Assembly: GCF_900129795.1 (NCBI RefSeq)
Contig: NZ_FQWW01000003.1
Location: forward strand, 310,001 to 374,000
Reading direction: 5' to 3'
DNA length: 64,000 nt
From: Flavobacterium sp. CF108
GTDB taxonomy: Bacteria; Bacteroidota; Bacteroidia; Flavobacteriales; Flavobacteriaceae
Shown: positions 36,541 through 46,712 of the stretch, in pieces
Position numbering within the stretch: the stretch's first letter is position 1
Layout: each line of letters starts with the position of its first letter
Translations under genes and position numbers: made by a program
The notes under the pieces: generated by a model
What the model was told of the DNA's origin: nothing
Seen by the model: the letters and a program-made list of their open reading frames with translations, nothing else
The model's database searches: none

Positions 36541-37722
36541 TTACAATACCTCGTAAATCCCTGCAGAACCTTGTCCAGTTCCTACACACATCGAAACGAT
36601 TCCGTATTTGTTACCTCTTCGTTTCATCTCATCAAATAACTGAACAGAAAGTTTAGCTCCTGTACATCCTAGTGGGTGTCCTAAAGAAATTGCTCCACCG
36701 TTTACGTTTACGATTTCTGGGTTAATGTTTAACTCGCGAGTTACTGCTAAAGCTTGTGAAGCAAAAGCCTCGTTTAATTCAATTAATTCGATATCATTCA
36801 AAGTTAATCCCGCTTGTTTCAACGCTTTTGGAATTGCTTTTACAGGACCAATACCCATGATTCTTGGCTCAACACCAGAAGAGGCAAAGTTTACAAGTCT
36901 TGCAATTGGCTCAAGATTTAATTCTTTAACCATGTCCTCACTCATGATTAAAACAAAAGCTGCACCGTCGCTCATTTGAGATGAGTTCCCCGCAGTTACA
37001 CTTCCGTCAGCAGCAAAAACTGGTCTTAAACCTGCTAAAGCTTCTTTAGAAGTTCCTGCTCTTGGACCTTCGTCTTTGTTTACAACGTATGATTTAGTTT
37101 CTTTTTTACCATTTTCATTGATGAAAGTCTGCTCAACAGTAATTGGAACGATTTGTTTGTCAAATTTTCCTTCTGCTTGCGCTTTCAATGCTTTCATGTG
37201 AGAGTTGTAAGCAAACTCATCCTGATCTTCTCTAGAGACTTTATATTGGTTTGCAACCGCTTCAGCAGTTAAACCCATTCCCCAGTAATAATCTTCGTGA
37301 CCTGCAGCCGCAACTTTATAATCCGGAGTTGGTTTGTAACCTCCCATCGGAATAAAACTCATACTTTCTGCACCACCTGCAATAATACAATCTGCCATTC
37401 CTGATTGGATTTTAGCAGTCGCCATTCCGATAGTTTCTAGTCCAGAAGCACAGTAACGGTTTACGGTAACTCCAGGAACATCTTCTACTTTTAATCCCAT
37501 AAGAGAGATCAAACGTCCAACGTTAAGTCCTTGTTCAGCTTCCGGCATGGCATTTCCTACCATAACGTCGTCGATACGTTTTTTATCAAAATCAGGCAAC
37601 TCATCCATCATAAACTGAATGGTTTCTGCAGCTAATTCATCAGGTCTTTTAAATCTAAAAACACCTTTTGGAGCTTTTCCAACTGCTGTTCTATATGCTT
37701 TTACTATATATGCTGTTTTCAT
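36541..37722 (-). CDS. fadA: Acetyl-CoA C-acyltransferase (3-ketoacyl-CoA thiolase)
   Basis: 393 aa. The nucleophile is Cys91 in NRYCASGLETI; the second signature NVNGGAISLGHPLGCTGAK includes the active-site His, and the base Cys is in CVGTGQGSAG near 380. Final, thiolytic step of beta-oxidation. It forms the trifunctional system with FadB, encoded 92 bases upstream. Confidence 0.95.
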   Translation of the reverse strand: MKTAYIVKAYRTAVGKAPKGVFRFKRPDELAAETIQFMMDELPDFDKKRIDDVMVGNAMPEAEQGLNVGRLISLMGLKVEDVPGVTVNRYCASGLETIGMATAKIQSGMADCIIAGGAESMSFIPMGGYKPTPDYKVAAAGHEDYYWGMGLTAEAVANQYKVSREDQDEFAYNSHMKALKAQAEGKFDKQIVPITVEQTFINENGKKETKSYVVNKDEGPRAGTSKEALAGLRPVFAADGSVTAGNSSQMSDGAAFVLIMSEDMVKELNLEPIARLVNFASSGVEPRIMGIGPVKAIPKALKQAGLTLNDIELIELNEAFASQALAVTRELNINPEIVNVNGGAISLGHPLGCTGAKLSVQLFDEMKRRGNKYGIVSMCVGTGQGSAGIYEVL

Positions 37723-37732
37723 TTGTTTTGTT

Positions 37733-37818
37733 TTTTAAGAGTATAGAAGATAGAGTATAGAAGATAGACTTTACAAAGTCTTAAATCTATATTCTATTCT
37801 CTTTGTTCTATTTTCTAA
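37733..37818. repeat. Empty inverted-repeat pair between fadB and fadA
   Basis: Left half has AGTATAGAAGATAGA twice; right half has AAATCTATATTCTATTCTC. These are the same words that flank the four-helix-bundle gene, here without a gene between them. Confidence 0.55.
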
Positions 37819-40205
37819 TTTCTAAGTGGTTTTCCTTTAGTTAACATATATTGAATACGCTCCAGAGTTTTTCTTTCTGTACATAAACTCAAGAAAGCTT
37901 CACGTTCAATATCTAATAAATATTGTTCAGATACTAAAGTTGCTTCAGATAAATCACCACCAGCCATTACGTAAGCCAGTTTGTTAGCGATTTTCTTGTC
38001 GTGTTCAGAAATGTATTTTCCAGCCTGCATTTGATCTGTTCCAACTAAGAACATACCTAGAGCTTGTTTTCCTAAAACTTTAATATCGTTTCTTCTAATA
38101 GGCTGTGTATATCCAGTTTCAGCTAATAATAAAGCATGTTTTTTAGCTTCAGCAATCTGACGATCTTTGTTTACTACAATAACATCTTTTCCATGCTGCA
38201 GAAGTCCTGTATCAAAAGCCTCATAACCAGAAGTCGAAACTTTTGCCATTGCGATTGTTAAGAAATACTCTTGAAGAACGTTCAACTCCACATCGTTTTT
38301 GCGGAATAAATCAGATGCTCTTAAAGTCATTTCTTTAGAACCTCCACCACCAGGGATAACTCCAACACCAAATTCAACTAATCCCATGTATGTTTCAGCA
38401 GCAGCAACTACTTTATCAGCATGTAAGCTCATTTCGCATCCACCACCAAAAGTCATTCCGTGAGGTGCTACTACGACTGGAATAGAAGAGTAACGAACGC
38501 GCATCATAGTGTCCTGAAACAATTTAATTGCCATGTTCAATTCGTCGTATTCCTGCTCAACAGCCATCATGAAAATCATTCCGATATTAGCACCAACAGA
38601 GAAATTCGCTGCTTGGTTACCAATAACTAAACCTTGATATTCTTTTTCAGATAAGTCAATTGCTTTATTGATGGCTTGTAGAACGTCACCACCAATAGTA
38701 TTCATTTTAGATTGGAATTCTAAGTTTAAGATTCCGTCTCCTAAATCCTGAATGATTGCACCGCTGTTGCTCCAAACTTTTTTGCTTTCGCGAATGTTGT
38801 TTAGAATAATGAATGAATCTTGTCCAGGAACTTTAACTTGTAATTTTGTTGGAATGTTATAGAAATAAGTCGCTCCTTCTTTTACAGAGTAGAAACTTTC
38901 GCTTCCAGAAGCTAACATTTCAGTAATCCATGCAGCAGGCTCAAGACCTTCTGCTTTCATGATTTCAATTCCTTTGGCAACACCAATCGCATCCCAGATT
39001 TCGAATGGACCATTTTCCCATCCAAAACCAGCTTTCATGGCATCATCAATTTTGTATAATTCGTCTGAGATTTCAGGAATTCTGTTTGATACATAAGCAA
39101 ACATTCCAGCGAAACTCTTACGGTAGAATTCTCCCGCTTTGTCAGTTCCTTTTACTAATACTTTAAAACGATTGATTGGTTTATCAATAGTTTTTGTTAG
39201 TTCAAGCGTAGCAAAATTTGCTTTTTTTGCAGCGCGGTATTCTAATGTATCTAAGTCTAAAGAAAGAATATCTTTATCTACTTTTTTATAAAAACCTTGT
39301 CCAGTTTTGCTTCCTAACCAATTATTCTCCATCATTTTGTTGATGAAATCAGGAAGTTTGAACAATTCGTGTTGTTCGTCGTTCGGGCAGTTCTCGTAAA
39401 TACCGTTGGCAACGTGTACCAAAGTATCTAAACCAACAACGTCAACTGTACGGAAAGTAGCCGATTTTGGACGACCAATTACTGGACCAGTCAATTTATC
39501 AACTTCTTCAATCGTTAATCCCATTTCTTTCACTAGATGGAATAAACTTTGGATTCCGTAAATACCAATTCTGTTTCCAATAAACGCCGGAGTATCTTTA
39601 GCAACAACCGAAGTTTTTCCTAAGAATTTAGATCCGTATTCGTTTAAGAAATCCAATACTTCAGTTGAAGTTTTTGGACCAGGAATAATTTCAAATAATT
39701 TTAAGTAACGCGCAGGGTTAAAAAAGTGTGTTCCGCAGAAGTGTTGTTGAAAATCTTCGCTTCTTCCTTCGCTCATAAAATGAATTGGAATACCAGAAGT
39801 GTTAGAAGTAACTAAAGTTCCCGGTTTACGGAATTTTTCGATTTGTTCAAAAACTAATTTCTTAATGTCTAAACGCTCTACAACAACCTCGATAATCCAG
39901 TCAACATTGGCAATTTTTGCCATATCATCAGTCGTATTTCCAGTTGTGATTCTGCTTGCGAATTTTTGGCTGTAAATAGGAGAAGGTTTTGATTTTAATG
40001 AATTCGCCAAATGTTCGTTTACCACACGGTTGCGAACGGCTTTACTTTCAAGTGTTAATCCTTTTTTAGCTTCAGCTTCAGTCAGTTCGCGAGGTACGAT
40101 GTCAAGAAGTAAAACTTCAACACCAATGTTGGCAAAATGACAAGCTATACCTGAACCCATAATTCCGGATCCAATTACAGCAACTTTTTTAATTGTGCGT
40201 TTCAT
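37815..40205 (-). CDS. fadB: 3-hydroxyacyl-CoA dehydrogenase / enoyl-CoA hydratase fusion
   Basis: 796 aa. Order: NAD-binding 3-hydroxyacyl-CoA dehydrogenase domain (VAVIGSGIMGSGIACHFANIG, about 8-28; CGTHFFNPARYLKLFEIIPG near 156-175), dehydrogenase C-terminal domains (about 200-420), and an enoyl-CoA hydratase/crotonase domain (about 480-700, with VVVAPHGMTFGGGCEM and GVIPGGGGSKEM). The domain order is reversed relative to E. coli FadB, as usual in Bacteroidota. Steps two and three of beta-oxidation. A MarR regulator sits 50 bases upstream. Confidence 0.94.
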   Translation of the reverse strand: MKRTIKKVAVIGSGIMGSGIACHFANIGVEVLLLDIVPRELTEAEAKKGLTLESKAVRNRVVNEHLANSLKSKPSPIYSQKFASRITTGNTTDDMAKIANVDWIIEVVVERLDIKKLVFEQIEKFRKPGTLVTSNTSGIPIHFMSEGRSEDFQQHFCGTHFFNPARYLKLFEIIPGPKTSTEVLDFLNEYGSKFLGKTSVVAKDTPAFIGNRIGIYGIQSLFHLVKEMGLTIEEVDKLTGPVIGRPKSATFRTVDVVGLDTLVHVANGIYENCPNDEQHELFKLPDFINKMMENNWLGSKTGQGFYKKVDKDILSLDLDTLEYRAAKKANFATLELTKTIDKPINRFKVLVKGTDKAGEFYRKSFAGMFAYVSNRIPEISDELYKIDDAMKAGFGWENGPFEIWDAIGVAKGIEIMKAEGLEPAAWITEMLASGSESFYSVKEGATYFYNIPTKLQVKVPGQDSFIILNNIRESKKVWSNSGAIIQDLGDGILNLEFQSKMNTIGGDVLQAINKAIDLSEKEYQGLVIGNQAANFSVGANIGMIFMMAVEQEYDELNMAIKLFQDTMMRVRYSSIPVVVAPHGMTFGGGCEMSLHADKVVAAAETYMGLVEFGVGVIPGGGGSKEMTLRASDLFRKNDVELNVLQEYFLTIAMAKVSTSGYEAFDTGLLQHGKDVIVVNKDRQIAEAKKHALLLAETGYTQPIRRNDIKVLGKQALGMFLVGTDQMQAGKYISEHDKKIANKLAYVMAGGDLSEATLVSEQYLLDIEREAFLSLCTERKTLERIQYMLTKGKPLRN

Positions 40206-40255
40206 ATTTGTAAAATTTGTTTTTTGGGTAGAATTTGAATTTCTCTTAAAAAAGA

Positions 40256-40741
40256 TTATTCATTTTCTGAGTTTTCTGTTTGCTTCGCCAGTTCGCTGGC
40301 GTTCGTGTGATTGAAAATATTTTTATCCTGAATTAATTCGTTTATGATTTCAGAAACTTCGATAAAATGTTTCAGTTTTTCGTCTGATACATGTTTTCTC
40401 ACGGTTTCATTAAATTTCAGAACTGTATTTTTAGATAAATCTCTTTTTTCTTTTCCAAATTCGGTCAGGTAGATTAAGACGCCCCGGCCGTCACTTGGGT
40501 TCTTTTTGCGAACAATTAAACCTTTTTCTTCCATAGATTTAAGTGTTCTCGTTAAGCTGGTTGCTTCCATACCCATTCTTGGGCCTAAAGCGGTTGATGG
40601 AGTTCCTTCTTCCTTATCCATACTTAAAAGAGCAAATCCTGTTGCCATGGTAGCATCGTACTTTGCAGCCTCTTCATTATACATTCTTGAAACAGCCTGC
40701 CATGTAGCTCTCAAAATATAATCTATTGTTTTGTCTTTCAT
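40256..40741 (-). CDS. MarR-family transcriptional regulator
   Basis: 161 aa. The winged-helix DNA-binding core covers about 50-115 (LGPRMGMEATSLTRTLKSMEEKGLIVRKKNPSDGRG, with the MarR wing DGRG). First gene of the fatty-acid cluster in the direction of transcription, so it probably senses acyl-CoA or fatty acid and represses marR-fadB-fadA-acyl-CoA dehydrogenase. That target is inferred from position. Confidence 0.9.
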   Translation of the reverse strand: MKDKTIDYILRATWQAVSRMYNEEAAKYDATMATGFALLSMDKEEGTPSTALGPRMGMEATSLTRTLKSMEEKGLIVRKKNPSDGRGVLIYLTEFGKEKRDLSKNTVLKFNETVRKHVSDEKLKHFIEVSEIINELIQDKNIFNHTNASELAKQTENSENE

Positions 40742-40962
40742 AGGTAACTATATCGATTTCAAATATAATTAAAAAATACTATGCATGCATATAATTTTTT
40801 AATAATTTTTTGGTTAGTTAAAAAATCCCACTGATTTAGAGTGGTTTGGTGGTTTATTTAGAGTGAAATATACTATTCTTTTTTTAGATTTTAACATTTT
40901 TTGTACGGTCAAAATCTTTTTTTAATTTTAAAATCGGCTTTAATTCTTCATTCTTCAAAAAA

Positions 40963-42000
40963 TTATGAATTTAATTCAATAGAATTTTCAGGTTCATATC
41001 TCGAAATTGCCCTTTGAAGAATTTTTTTCATTCGGTTTCGAAGATTTTCGGGTCTCAAAATTTCGATAGAATCTCCAAAACCTAATAAAAGGCGCTCCAT
41101 TTCATAATTTGGCGAAATGAATAAATGGACAATAATACTTTGGTCTTCATTTTCCTTAATTAATCGCTGTGAAGGATGCAGTGGTTTTGTAGTAACATAA
41201 GGCGCATTTGCGGCATCAATCCATAATTCGATGCGTCTGGGCTGCAAACCAGAATTTACTGTTACACCTATTATATCTTTATAATAAGAATCGGCATTAA
41301 AATCTTCTTCTAAATAAGGAAGATTAAAATCGTAATCAATCGAAATAATACGGTCAAGTGCTAAATTGGTAATTGGCTGTGAGCCTTTAGTTTTGCCAAT
41401 TAGAAACCATCGATTATTGAACTCCTTTAATATAAAAGGATGAAAATGAAATTTGGTTTCCTCTCTCGATTTAAAAGATTTATAAGTAATTATAAGAACC
41501 ATCTTCTTTATAATTGCCTGATAAATTTCATCTAAATAATGCAGACCTTTTAGATTCTCATTTTTATCTAAATAGATTACAGGTTTTGTATGCGACTTTT
41601 CAGCATAGATTTTATCTTCCAAACGTTGCAAAATATCGGATACATCATTAAAGAGAGAGAAATCTTTAAACTGTTTTAACATCGAAACCGTTTCGGTCAA
41701 AACATTCATATCCGTTTCCGTCAGCGGAATATCGGTTATCGTGAAATCTTCGTCTTCATATTTATAAAACTTTTTATCGTAAACAACAATTGGTGCATTG
41801 TAACCCAGCTTTTCACTTCGCATTAATTGAATGTCCATTTGAATAGTTCGTTTGCTTATGGGGTTTTCACGGCCTTCATATTCAAATAAAGCTTCAGAGC
41901 AGCATTCGATTAAATCTTCTAAAGTCCATTGCCGGTATTTATTCTGTAGACATTTGTCAATTGTTTTGTACCGAATTAAGGCGTTTTTATTTTGTGACAT
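40963..42000 (-). CDS. WYL-domain transcriptional regulator
   Basis: 345 aa. N-terminal HTH (about 1-80: TIDKCLQNKYRQWTLEDLIECC, then ISKRTIQMDIQLMRSE), a WYL domain at about 155-235 (HYLDEIYQAIIKKMVLIITYKSF..HPFILKEFNNRWFLIG, with KEFNNRWFLIG in place of the usual WYL triplet), and a WCX-like C-terminal domain. WYL proteins respond to nucleic-acid ligands and are often tied to DNA or RNA damage responses and defence. A palindrome of the same type as those before the Ro, Y RNA and rtcB genes lies 212 bases upstream (42212-42230). This makes it a candidate regulator of that system, but this is inference. Confidence 0.88.
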   Translation of the reverse strand: MSQNKNALIRYKTIDKCLQNKYRQWTLEDLIECCSEALFEYEGRENPISKRTIQMDIQLMRSEKLGYNAPIVVYDKKFYKYEDEDFTITDIPLTETDMNVLTETVSMLKQFKDFSLFNDVSDILQRLEDKIYAEKSHTKPVIYLDKNENLKGLHYLDEIYQAIIKKMVLIITYKSFKSREETKFHFHPFILKEFNNRWFLIGKTKGSQPITNLALDRIISIDYDFNLPYLEEDFNADSYYKDIIGVTVNSGLQPRRIELWIDAANAPYVTTKPLHPSQRLIKENEDQSIIVHLFISPNYEMERLLLGFGDSIEILRPENLRNRMKKILQRAISRYEPENSIELNS

Positions 42001-42041
42001 AAATTATATGTTTTGGTCGCAAAAGCGTTAATTTTTTGTTT

Positions 42042-42136
42042 CACGCAGATTTAACAGATTTCAGCAGATTTTTTTTATTCATTTTAATCCTTTAATCTGT
42101 GGCATTAAATAAACTTAGTGGCTTTGCGAGATTCAA
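42042..42136. repeat. Dispersed intergenic repeat (copy 1)
   Basis: The CACGCAGATTTAACAGATT...AATCTGTGGCA...CTTTGCGAGATT block recurs in a related form at 52795-52892. Together with the palindrome at 42212 it fills the 323-base gap 42001-42323. No gene seen. Confidence 0.55.
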
Positions 42137-42211
42137 ACTAGTACTGTGTTTTTATTTTTTCGGGTGATAGTTTGTGTTTATTTACAGATAAAAATAGTGA
42201 TTTTATTATAA

Positions 42212-42230
42212 TACGCAATAGCTTTGCGTA
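42212..42230. promoter_or_regulatory. Palindromic operator-like site between the WYL gene and the adhesin gene
   Basis: TACGCAA-TAGCT-TTGCGTA, a perfect 7-bp dyad with the same N5 spacer as the sites at 48593, 50210 and 51196. Followed by GTAGTTTTAAAA, close to AGTAGTTCTGAAA after the Ro site. No TTTG -7 element follows here, so its target gene is unclear. Confidence 0.5.
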
Positions 42231-42323
42231 GTAGTTTTAAAACTTATTTAAAATGAGTATTTATACTATTTTTTTGTTAAATAAAATCATCTACTTTTAC
42301 CGCACAAATTTTAACAATACCAC

Positions 42324-45300
42324 ATGGGGAAACTTTACTCGCTGCACATATATTGTGTTTTTTTTATAACCACTTCATTATTTGCTTTTAATACAAATGA
42401 CAGAAGTAATTTAGCCCTTAAAGATTATTATAATCTTACTGTTCCCCCAACTGTTGATTTTAATTTTACCAATAACAATGCCTGTTCAGGTACTCCTGTG
42501 ACATTCAATGCAGTAGTTACCGGCGCGGCACCTTTTACTTATAAATGGGATTTTGGAGACGGTACTTCAGCAACAATAAATAACCCGAACCATACTTTTA
42601 CAGCACTTGGCTGCGGTTCTCAAAATTTTAGCGTAAAACTTACGGTTACAGATGCTAATGGCGAAGTAAATTCGGTTACCAAAACCGTTTCGGTTAAGCA
42701 AAAACCAGATTTAAAATTCGTAGATTTAAGTGCTCCGACATCTGCAAAACCTTTTGAAAGATGCGGTGATAATAACTCGAATCCAAAATATACCATAAAT
42801 GTAGGAAACAGTTCGGCTTCTGCATCTTGTATCACATCTTATAATGTTGATTGGGGAGACGGCAGTACAGAAACAAATGTTGTTTTTCCTAAAAAACACG
42901 AATACAAAAAACTAGGTTCGTTCAACATGGTAATTACTGCAATGGGAACAAGTACCTGCAATAATTCGATTACCTATGTTGTAAAAAATTCTAATAACCC
43001 AATTGGAGCACTTATCGCACCGGGTAACACCACAAACTTATGTACGCCTGTACCGCCAATGGATTTTGCAATTGGATCTTGGGGACTTAACCCGTCAGAT
43101 ACTAATTATCAAGTAAATTATGGCGATGGAACCTACCAAAGTTATACGCAGGCTCAATTAGAAAGCTCTCCTTATTATAATAGTTTAAATCCGCAGGCGT
43201 CGCAAAATTTCCCGATACCGCATACGTTTAAGCGATTTAACTGTCCGTCAGGAAATACCGTTACATTAACCATAACAACTTCTTGCGGAAGCACTTTTTT
43301 AACAGCCGGGCCTATTATTATTTTAGATGTTCCCGTAATAAGTTTTAATGTACAAAGTATTGCATGTGCCAATACATATACGCCGTTTTATAATACAACT
43401 CAGGCGGGTTATACAAACGATTGCAGCACTTATAATGTATACACTTGGGATTTTGGAGATGGAACACCTGTTTCCAGAGAAGTAAATCCTTCTCACGTAT
43501 ATACCACACCGGGAACTTATACCATAAAATTATCTGCTCAAACTCCCTGCGGAATTGGAAGATCAACCACGCAGACTATTTGTGTAGAGCCAGTATTAGT
43601 ACCAAGTTTTACTTATGCAACGGCTTGTGCCTCAGAAAATGTTCAAATAACGAATACAACAGATACAAGTTTAGGCTGTGGTACAGAAACTTATTATTGG
43701 GAAGTTTTGAATTATTATGAAGGATTTTGTGGAAAAGGAAAGGGACAATATTATTTTGTAAATGGTCAGTATGTTAGAAATCCGGTTATTAATTTTAGTA
43801 ACCCGGGAACATACGAATTACAATTAAGAACAATAAATTCTTGTGGTGTCTATCAATATACTTCAAGATCTATTCAGGTAAAAAAGAAACCAGTAATCAA
43901 ATTAGATCCTATTTCTGATTTTTGTAAATCTGCCACAATCAGGCCAGTAGGTACAGTAGTAGAAACTTGTTCGCCAAGTTCAGAAATTACCTATTTGTGG
44001 AGTTTTCCGGGAGGAACGCCTTCAACTTCTACATCACTTAATCCGGGTTCTATTAATTATACCACAACCGGAAATTATGTAGCTACTTTTAGTGTTACAA
44101 ATAGTTGTGGAACAACAAGTGTATCAAGGAATTTTTCTGTAGATATGGTTCTTTCGCCTGTAATAACGCCCAAAACGGCAGTAATTTGCAGCGGGAATTC
44201 ATTTCAAATCACACCAGTCAGCAACGGAACAACTGATAATGTACCAGCCGGAACAACTTTTGTTTGGTCGAATCCTGTAGTTACTCCTGCAGGAGCAATA
44301 AGCGGCGCATTTGCAGAAGCAACACCAAGAACAAGCATTGGACAAACTTTAACCAATCTTACTAATAATCGCGCAACAGTTGTTTATACCGTTTCACCAA
44401 TTTCTAAACTTTGTCCGGGACCAGATTTTACAATTACAGTAACCGTTGATCCATTGATAAATGTGACAGAAATTATAAAACCGGGAACTTGTTTTGAAGC
44501 AAATGACGGTGCAATAAACATAACAGTTGCGGGAGGAATTCCGTTTACAACAGGCGCACCTTATACTTATACGTGGACAGGTCCTGATGGATACACGAGT
44601 TCGAACCAAAACATTTCGAACTTAAAACCGGGTTATTATAATTTGAGAGTAGGAGATAACGGAAATTGTCCGTTTTCACGATCGTATTATGTTGGTGAAC
44701 CGGGGAAATTCCAGATTTTAGGAGAATACAAACAAGACATAACCTGTTTTGGTCTTAACGACGGAAGAATTAATATAAACGTATCTGGCGGAAATCAGCC
44801 CTATACCTATGTATGGACAAAAGACGAAAATCCTTTTACTGCAAATTCCGGAAACCTTAGCAATCTTGAACCGGGAGTTTATGATGTAACTATTACAGAA
44901 AAGAATAACTGTGGAATTCTACATGGAAATTATAAGATTGAAGAACCGCCATTATTAGAACTTAGTTTTGTGAGCAAAGTTGATATTTTATGTTATGGTT
45001 ATTCTACAGGAGAAATTGATGTAAAAACTGTTGGCGGAAGAGTAACAGAAACTTCTCCGGGTGTTTATAGCTACAGATATTTTTGGACAGGTCCAAACGG
45101 ATATACGAGTTATTCTCAAAATCTAAGAAATGTTCCTGCCGGAAATTATCATCTAACCGTTTCAGATAATTCGGGTTGTACAGATGATCTTGATGTTATT
45201 TTGCTTCAAAACGACGAAATAAAATTAGAATATACCAAAACCGAAATTGCGTGTTATGATTATGCCGATGCTTCGATAACTATCAACAAGATAACTGGCG

Positions 45301-46697
45301 GAGTTCCATTTGCAACCGGAGATCCGTACATTATTAAATGGAGCAATTTAGGGACCGGACTTGTACAAAATAATTTATCAGCAGGAACTTATATTATTTC
45401 TATTACCGATGCAGTTGGCTGTCCTAAAGATTTTACGATAGTAATCGACAACGCACCAATTTTTAAAATCAATCCAGATATTAAAAAAATATCTTGTTAT
45501 GGCGAAAAAGACGCTCATATCCGTTTAAATCTTGTAGGCGGAAAAGCTCCGGTAAAATTAGTTTGGGATGATGATGCAACAGCTGGAATCGAAAGAAATA
45601 ATTTAGGACCAGGAACATATTCTGTAACCATTACAGATGGAAAAAACTGTATCATTAAAGGTTCTTGGATCATTGATAATCCGTTGCTTTTAGAATTAAA
45701 TGCTGATGTTAAAAACCCATTAGACTGTCTTAATGCCAATACAGGTTCTATCAATCTGGTTGTAACAGGCGGAACGCCGCCATTTACATATGACTGGTCA
45801 AATGGTGCAACTACTGAAGATTTAGAAAACCTAATACCAAATAATTATACCGTAAAAGTAACCGATGCCAACGGATGTAATAAATCAGCATCATTTAAAA
45901 TTACCCGTTTCGAACAGCTTACGCCATCAATCGAAGTCTTAACAGATTTTAATTGTGACACAAAACATGTTAAGCAAACATTTGTAGGTCATGTAAAAGG
46001 AGGAATTCCGCCTTATACATTGAGCTGGTCAGATGGAGTAGTTTCCGGAGCCAATGGTGAAATCATGAATACCGACAATAATGGTTTGGTAATTTTTACC
46101 GTAAAAGACAGTTTTGGTTGTTCTGCCGATGTTTCATACAATGTTGATACGCCAGTTTTAGGTATTGCTAACTTCTCTACAGGTTCTTACGGAAAAGACA
46201 TGTACGACTTGTATTCAATTTACGATCCTATTACGTTTACCAATTTAGCGACTGGAACTTTCACTTTAATTTCTTGGGATTTTGGAGATGGAAATTTCTC
46301 AGACGAAGAAAATCCTAAACACATTTATACTAAAGAAGGAACGTATACTATAAAGCAAACCGTAACTTATCCTTTTGGCTGTCAATACACGTACAGTACA
46401 ACGTTAAAAGTAGAAAAAGGATACAGTTTAATTATGCCAAATGCCTTTACACCAAATAATGACGGAACGAACGATACGTTTGCGCCCGTATTCCTTGGTT
46501 TATCAGACATTACCTTAGACGTTTATGATACTTGGGGAGCTGTTATTTATTCAGAAACCGGAACAAACATCAGAGGCTGGAATGGTAAAGTAAAAGATAT
46601 AGATGCCGAAAACGGAAACTACTATTATAAAATAACCTTAAAGACCTTTTACCACCATACTGTAGTAGAAAAAGGAGCATTTACACTAATTAAATAA
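42324..46697 (+). CDS. Large PKD/SprB-repeat adhesin with type B type IX secretion C-terminal domain
   Basis: 1457 aa. Signal peptide, then PKD domains (WDFGDGTSATINNPNHTF near 75; TWDFGDGTPVSREVNPSHVY near 374; a late one with SWDFGDGNFSDEENPKHIY near 1316). A long region (about 715-1270) of SprB-type repeats follows the pattern C-x(n)-G-x-I-x-V-x-GG-x-P-Y-x-W. The gliding motility-associated C-terminal domain (NAFTPNNDGTNDTFAP onward, about 1370-1457) directs secretion by the type IX system. It should be a cell-surface adhesin used in gliding or attachment. The PorP/SprF gene follows 15 bases later as its partner. Confidence 0.94.
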   Translation: MGKLYSLHIYCVFFITTSLFAFNTNDRSNLALKDYYNLTVPPTVDFNFTNNNACSGTPVTFNAVVTGAAPFTYKWDFGDGTSATINNPNHTFTALGCGSQNFSVKLTVTDANGEVNSVTKTVSVKQKPDLKFVDLSAPTSAKPFERCGDNNSNPKYTINVGNSSASASCITSYNVDWGDGSTETNVVFPKKHEYKKLGSFNMVITAMGTSTCNNSITYVVKNSNNPIGALIAPGNTTNLCTPVPPMDFAIGSWGLNPSDTNYQVNYGDGTYQSYTQAQLESSPYYNSLNPQASQNFPIPHTFKRFNCPSGNTVTLTITTSCGSTFLTAGPIIILDVPVISFNVQSIACANTYTPFYNTTQAGYTNDCSTYNVYTWDFGDGTPVSREVNPSHVYTTPGTYTIKLSAQTPCGIGRSTTQTICVEPVLVPSFTYATACASENVQITNTTDTSLGCGTETYYWEVLNYYEGFCGKGKGQYYFVNGQYVRNPVINFSNPGTYELQLRTINSCGVYQYTSRSIQVKKKPVIKLDPISDFCKSATIRPVGTVVETCSPSSEITYLWSFPGGTPSTSTSLNPGSINYTTTGNYVATFSVTNSCGTTSVSRNFSVDMVLSPVITPKTAVICSGNSFQITPVSNGTTDNVPAGTTFVWSNPVVTPAGAISGAFAEATPRTSIGQTLTNLTNNRATVVYTVSPISKLCPGPDFTITVTVDPLINVTEIIKPGTCFEANDGAINITVAGGIPFTTGAPYTYTWTGPDGYTSSNQNISNLKPGYYNLRVGDNGNCPFSRSYYVGEPGKFQILGEYKQDITCFGLNDGRININVSGGNQPYTYVWTKDENPFTANSGNLSNLEPGVYDVTITEKNNCGILHGNYKIEEPPLLELSFVSKVDILCYGYSTGEIDVKTVGGRVTETSPGVYSYRYFWTGPNGYTSYSQNLRNVPAGNYHLTVSDNSGCTDDLDVILLQNDEIKLEYTKTEIACYDYADASITINKITGGVPFATGDPYIIKWSNLGTGLVQNNLSAGTYIISITDAVGCPKDFTIVIDNAPIFKINPDIKKISCYGEKDAHIRLNLVGGKAPVKLVWDDDATAGIERNNLGPGTYSVTITDGKNCIIKGSWIIDNPLLLELNADVKNPLDCLNANTGSINLVVTGGTPPFTYDWSNGATTEDLENLIPNNYTVKVTDANGCNKSASFKITRFEQLTPSIEVLTDFNCDTKHVKQTFVGHVKGGIPPYTLSWSDGVVSGANGEIMNTDNNGLVIFTVKDSFGCSADVSYNVDTPVLGIANFSTGSYGKDMYDLYSIYDPITFTNLATGTFTLISWDFGDGNFSDEENPKHIYTKEGTYTIKQTVTYPFGCQYTYSTTLKVEKGYSLIMPNAFTPNNDGTNDTFAPVFLGLSDITLDVYDTWGAVIYSETGTNIRGWNGKVKDIDAENGNYYYKITLKTFYHHTVVEKGAFTLIK

Positions 46698-46712
46698 GCA
46701 ACAGAATAACCA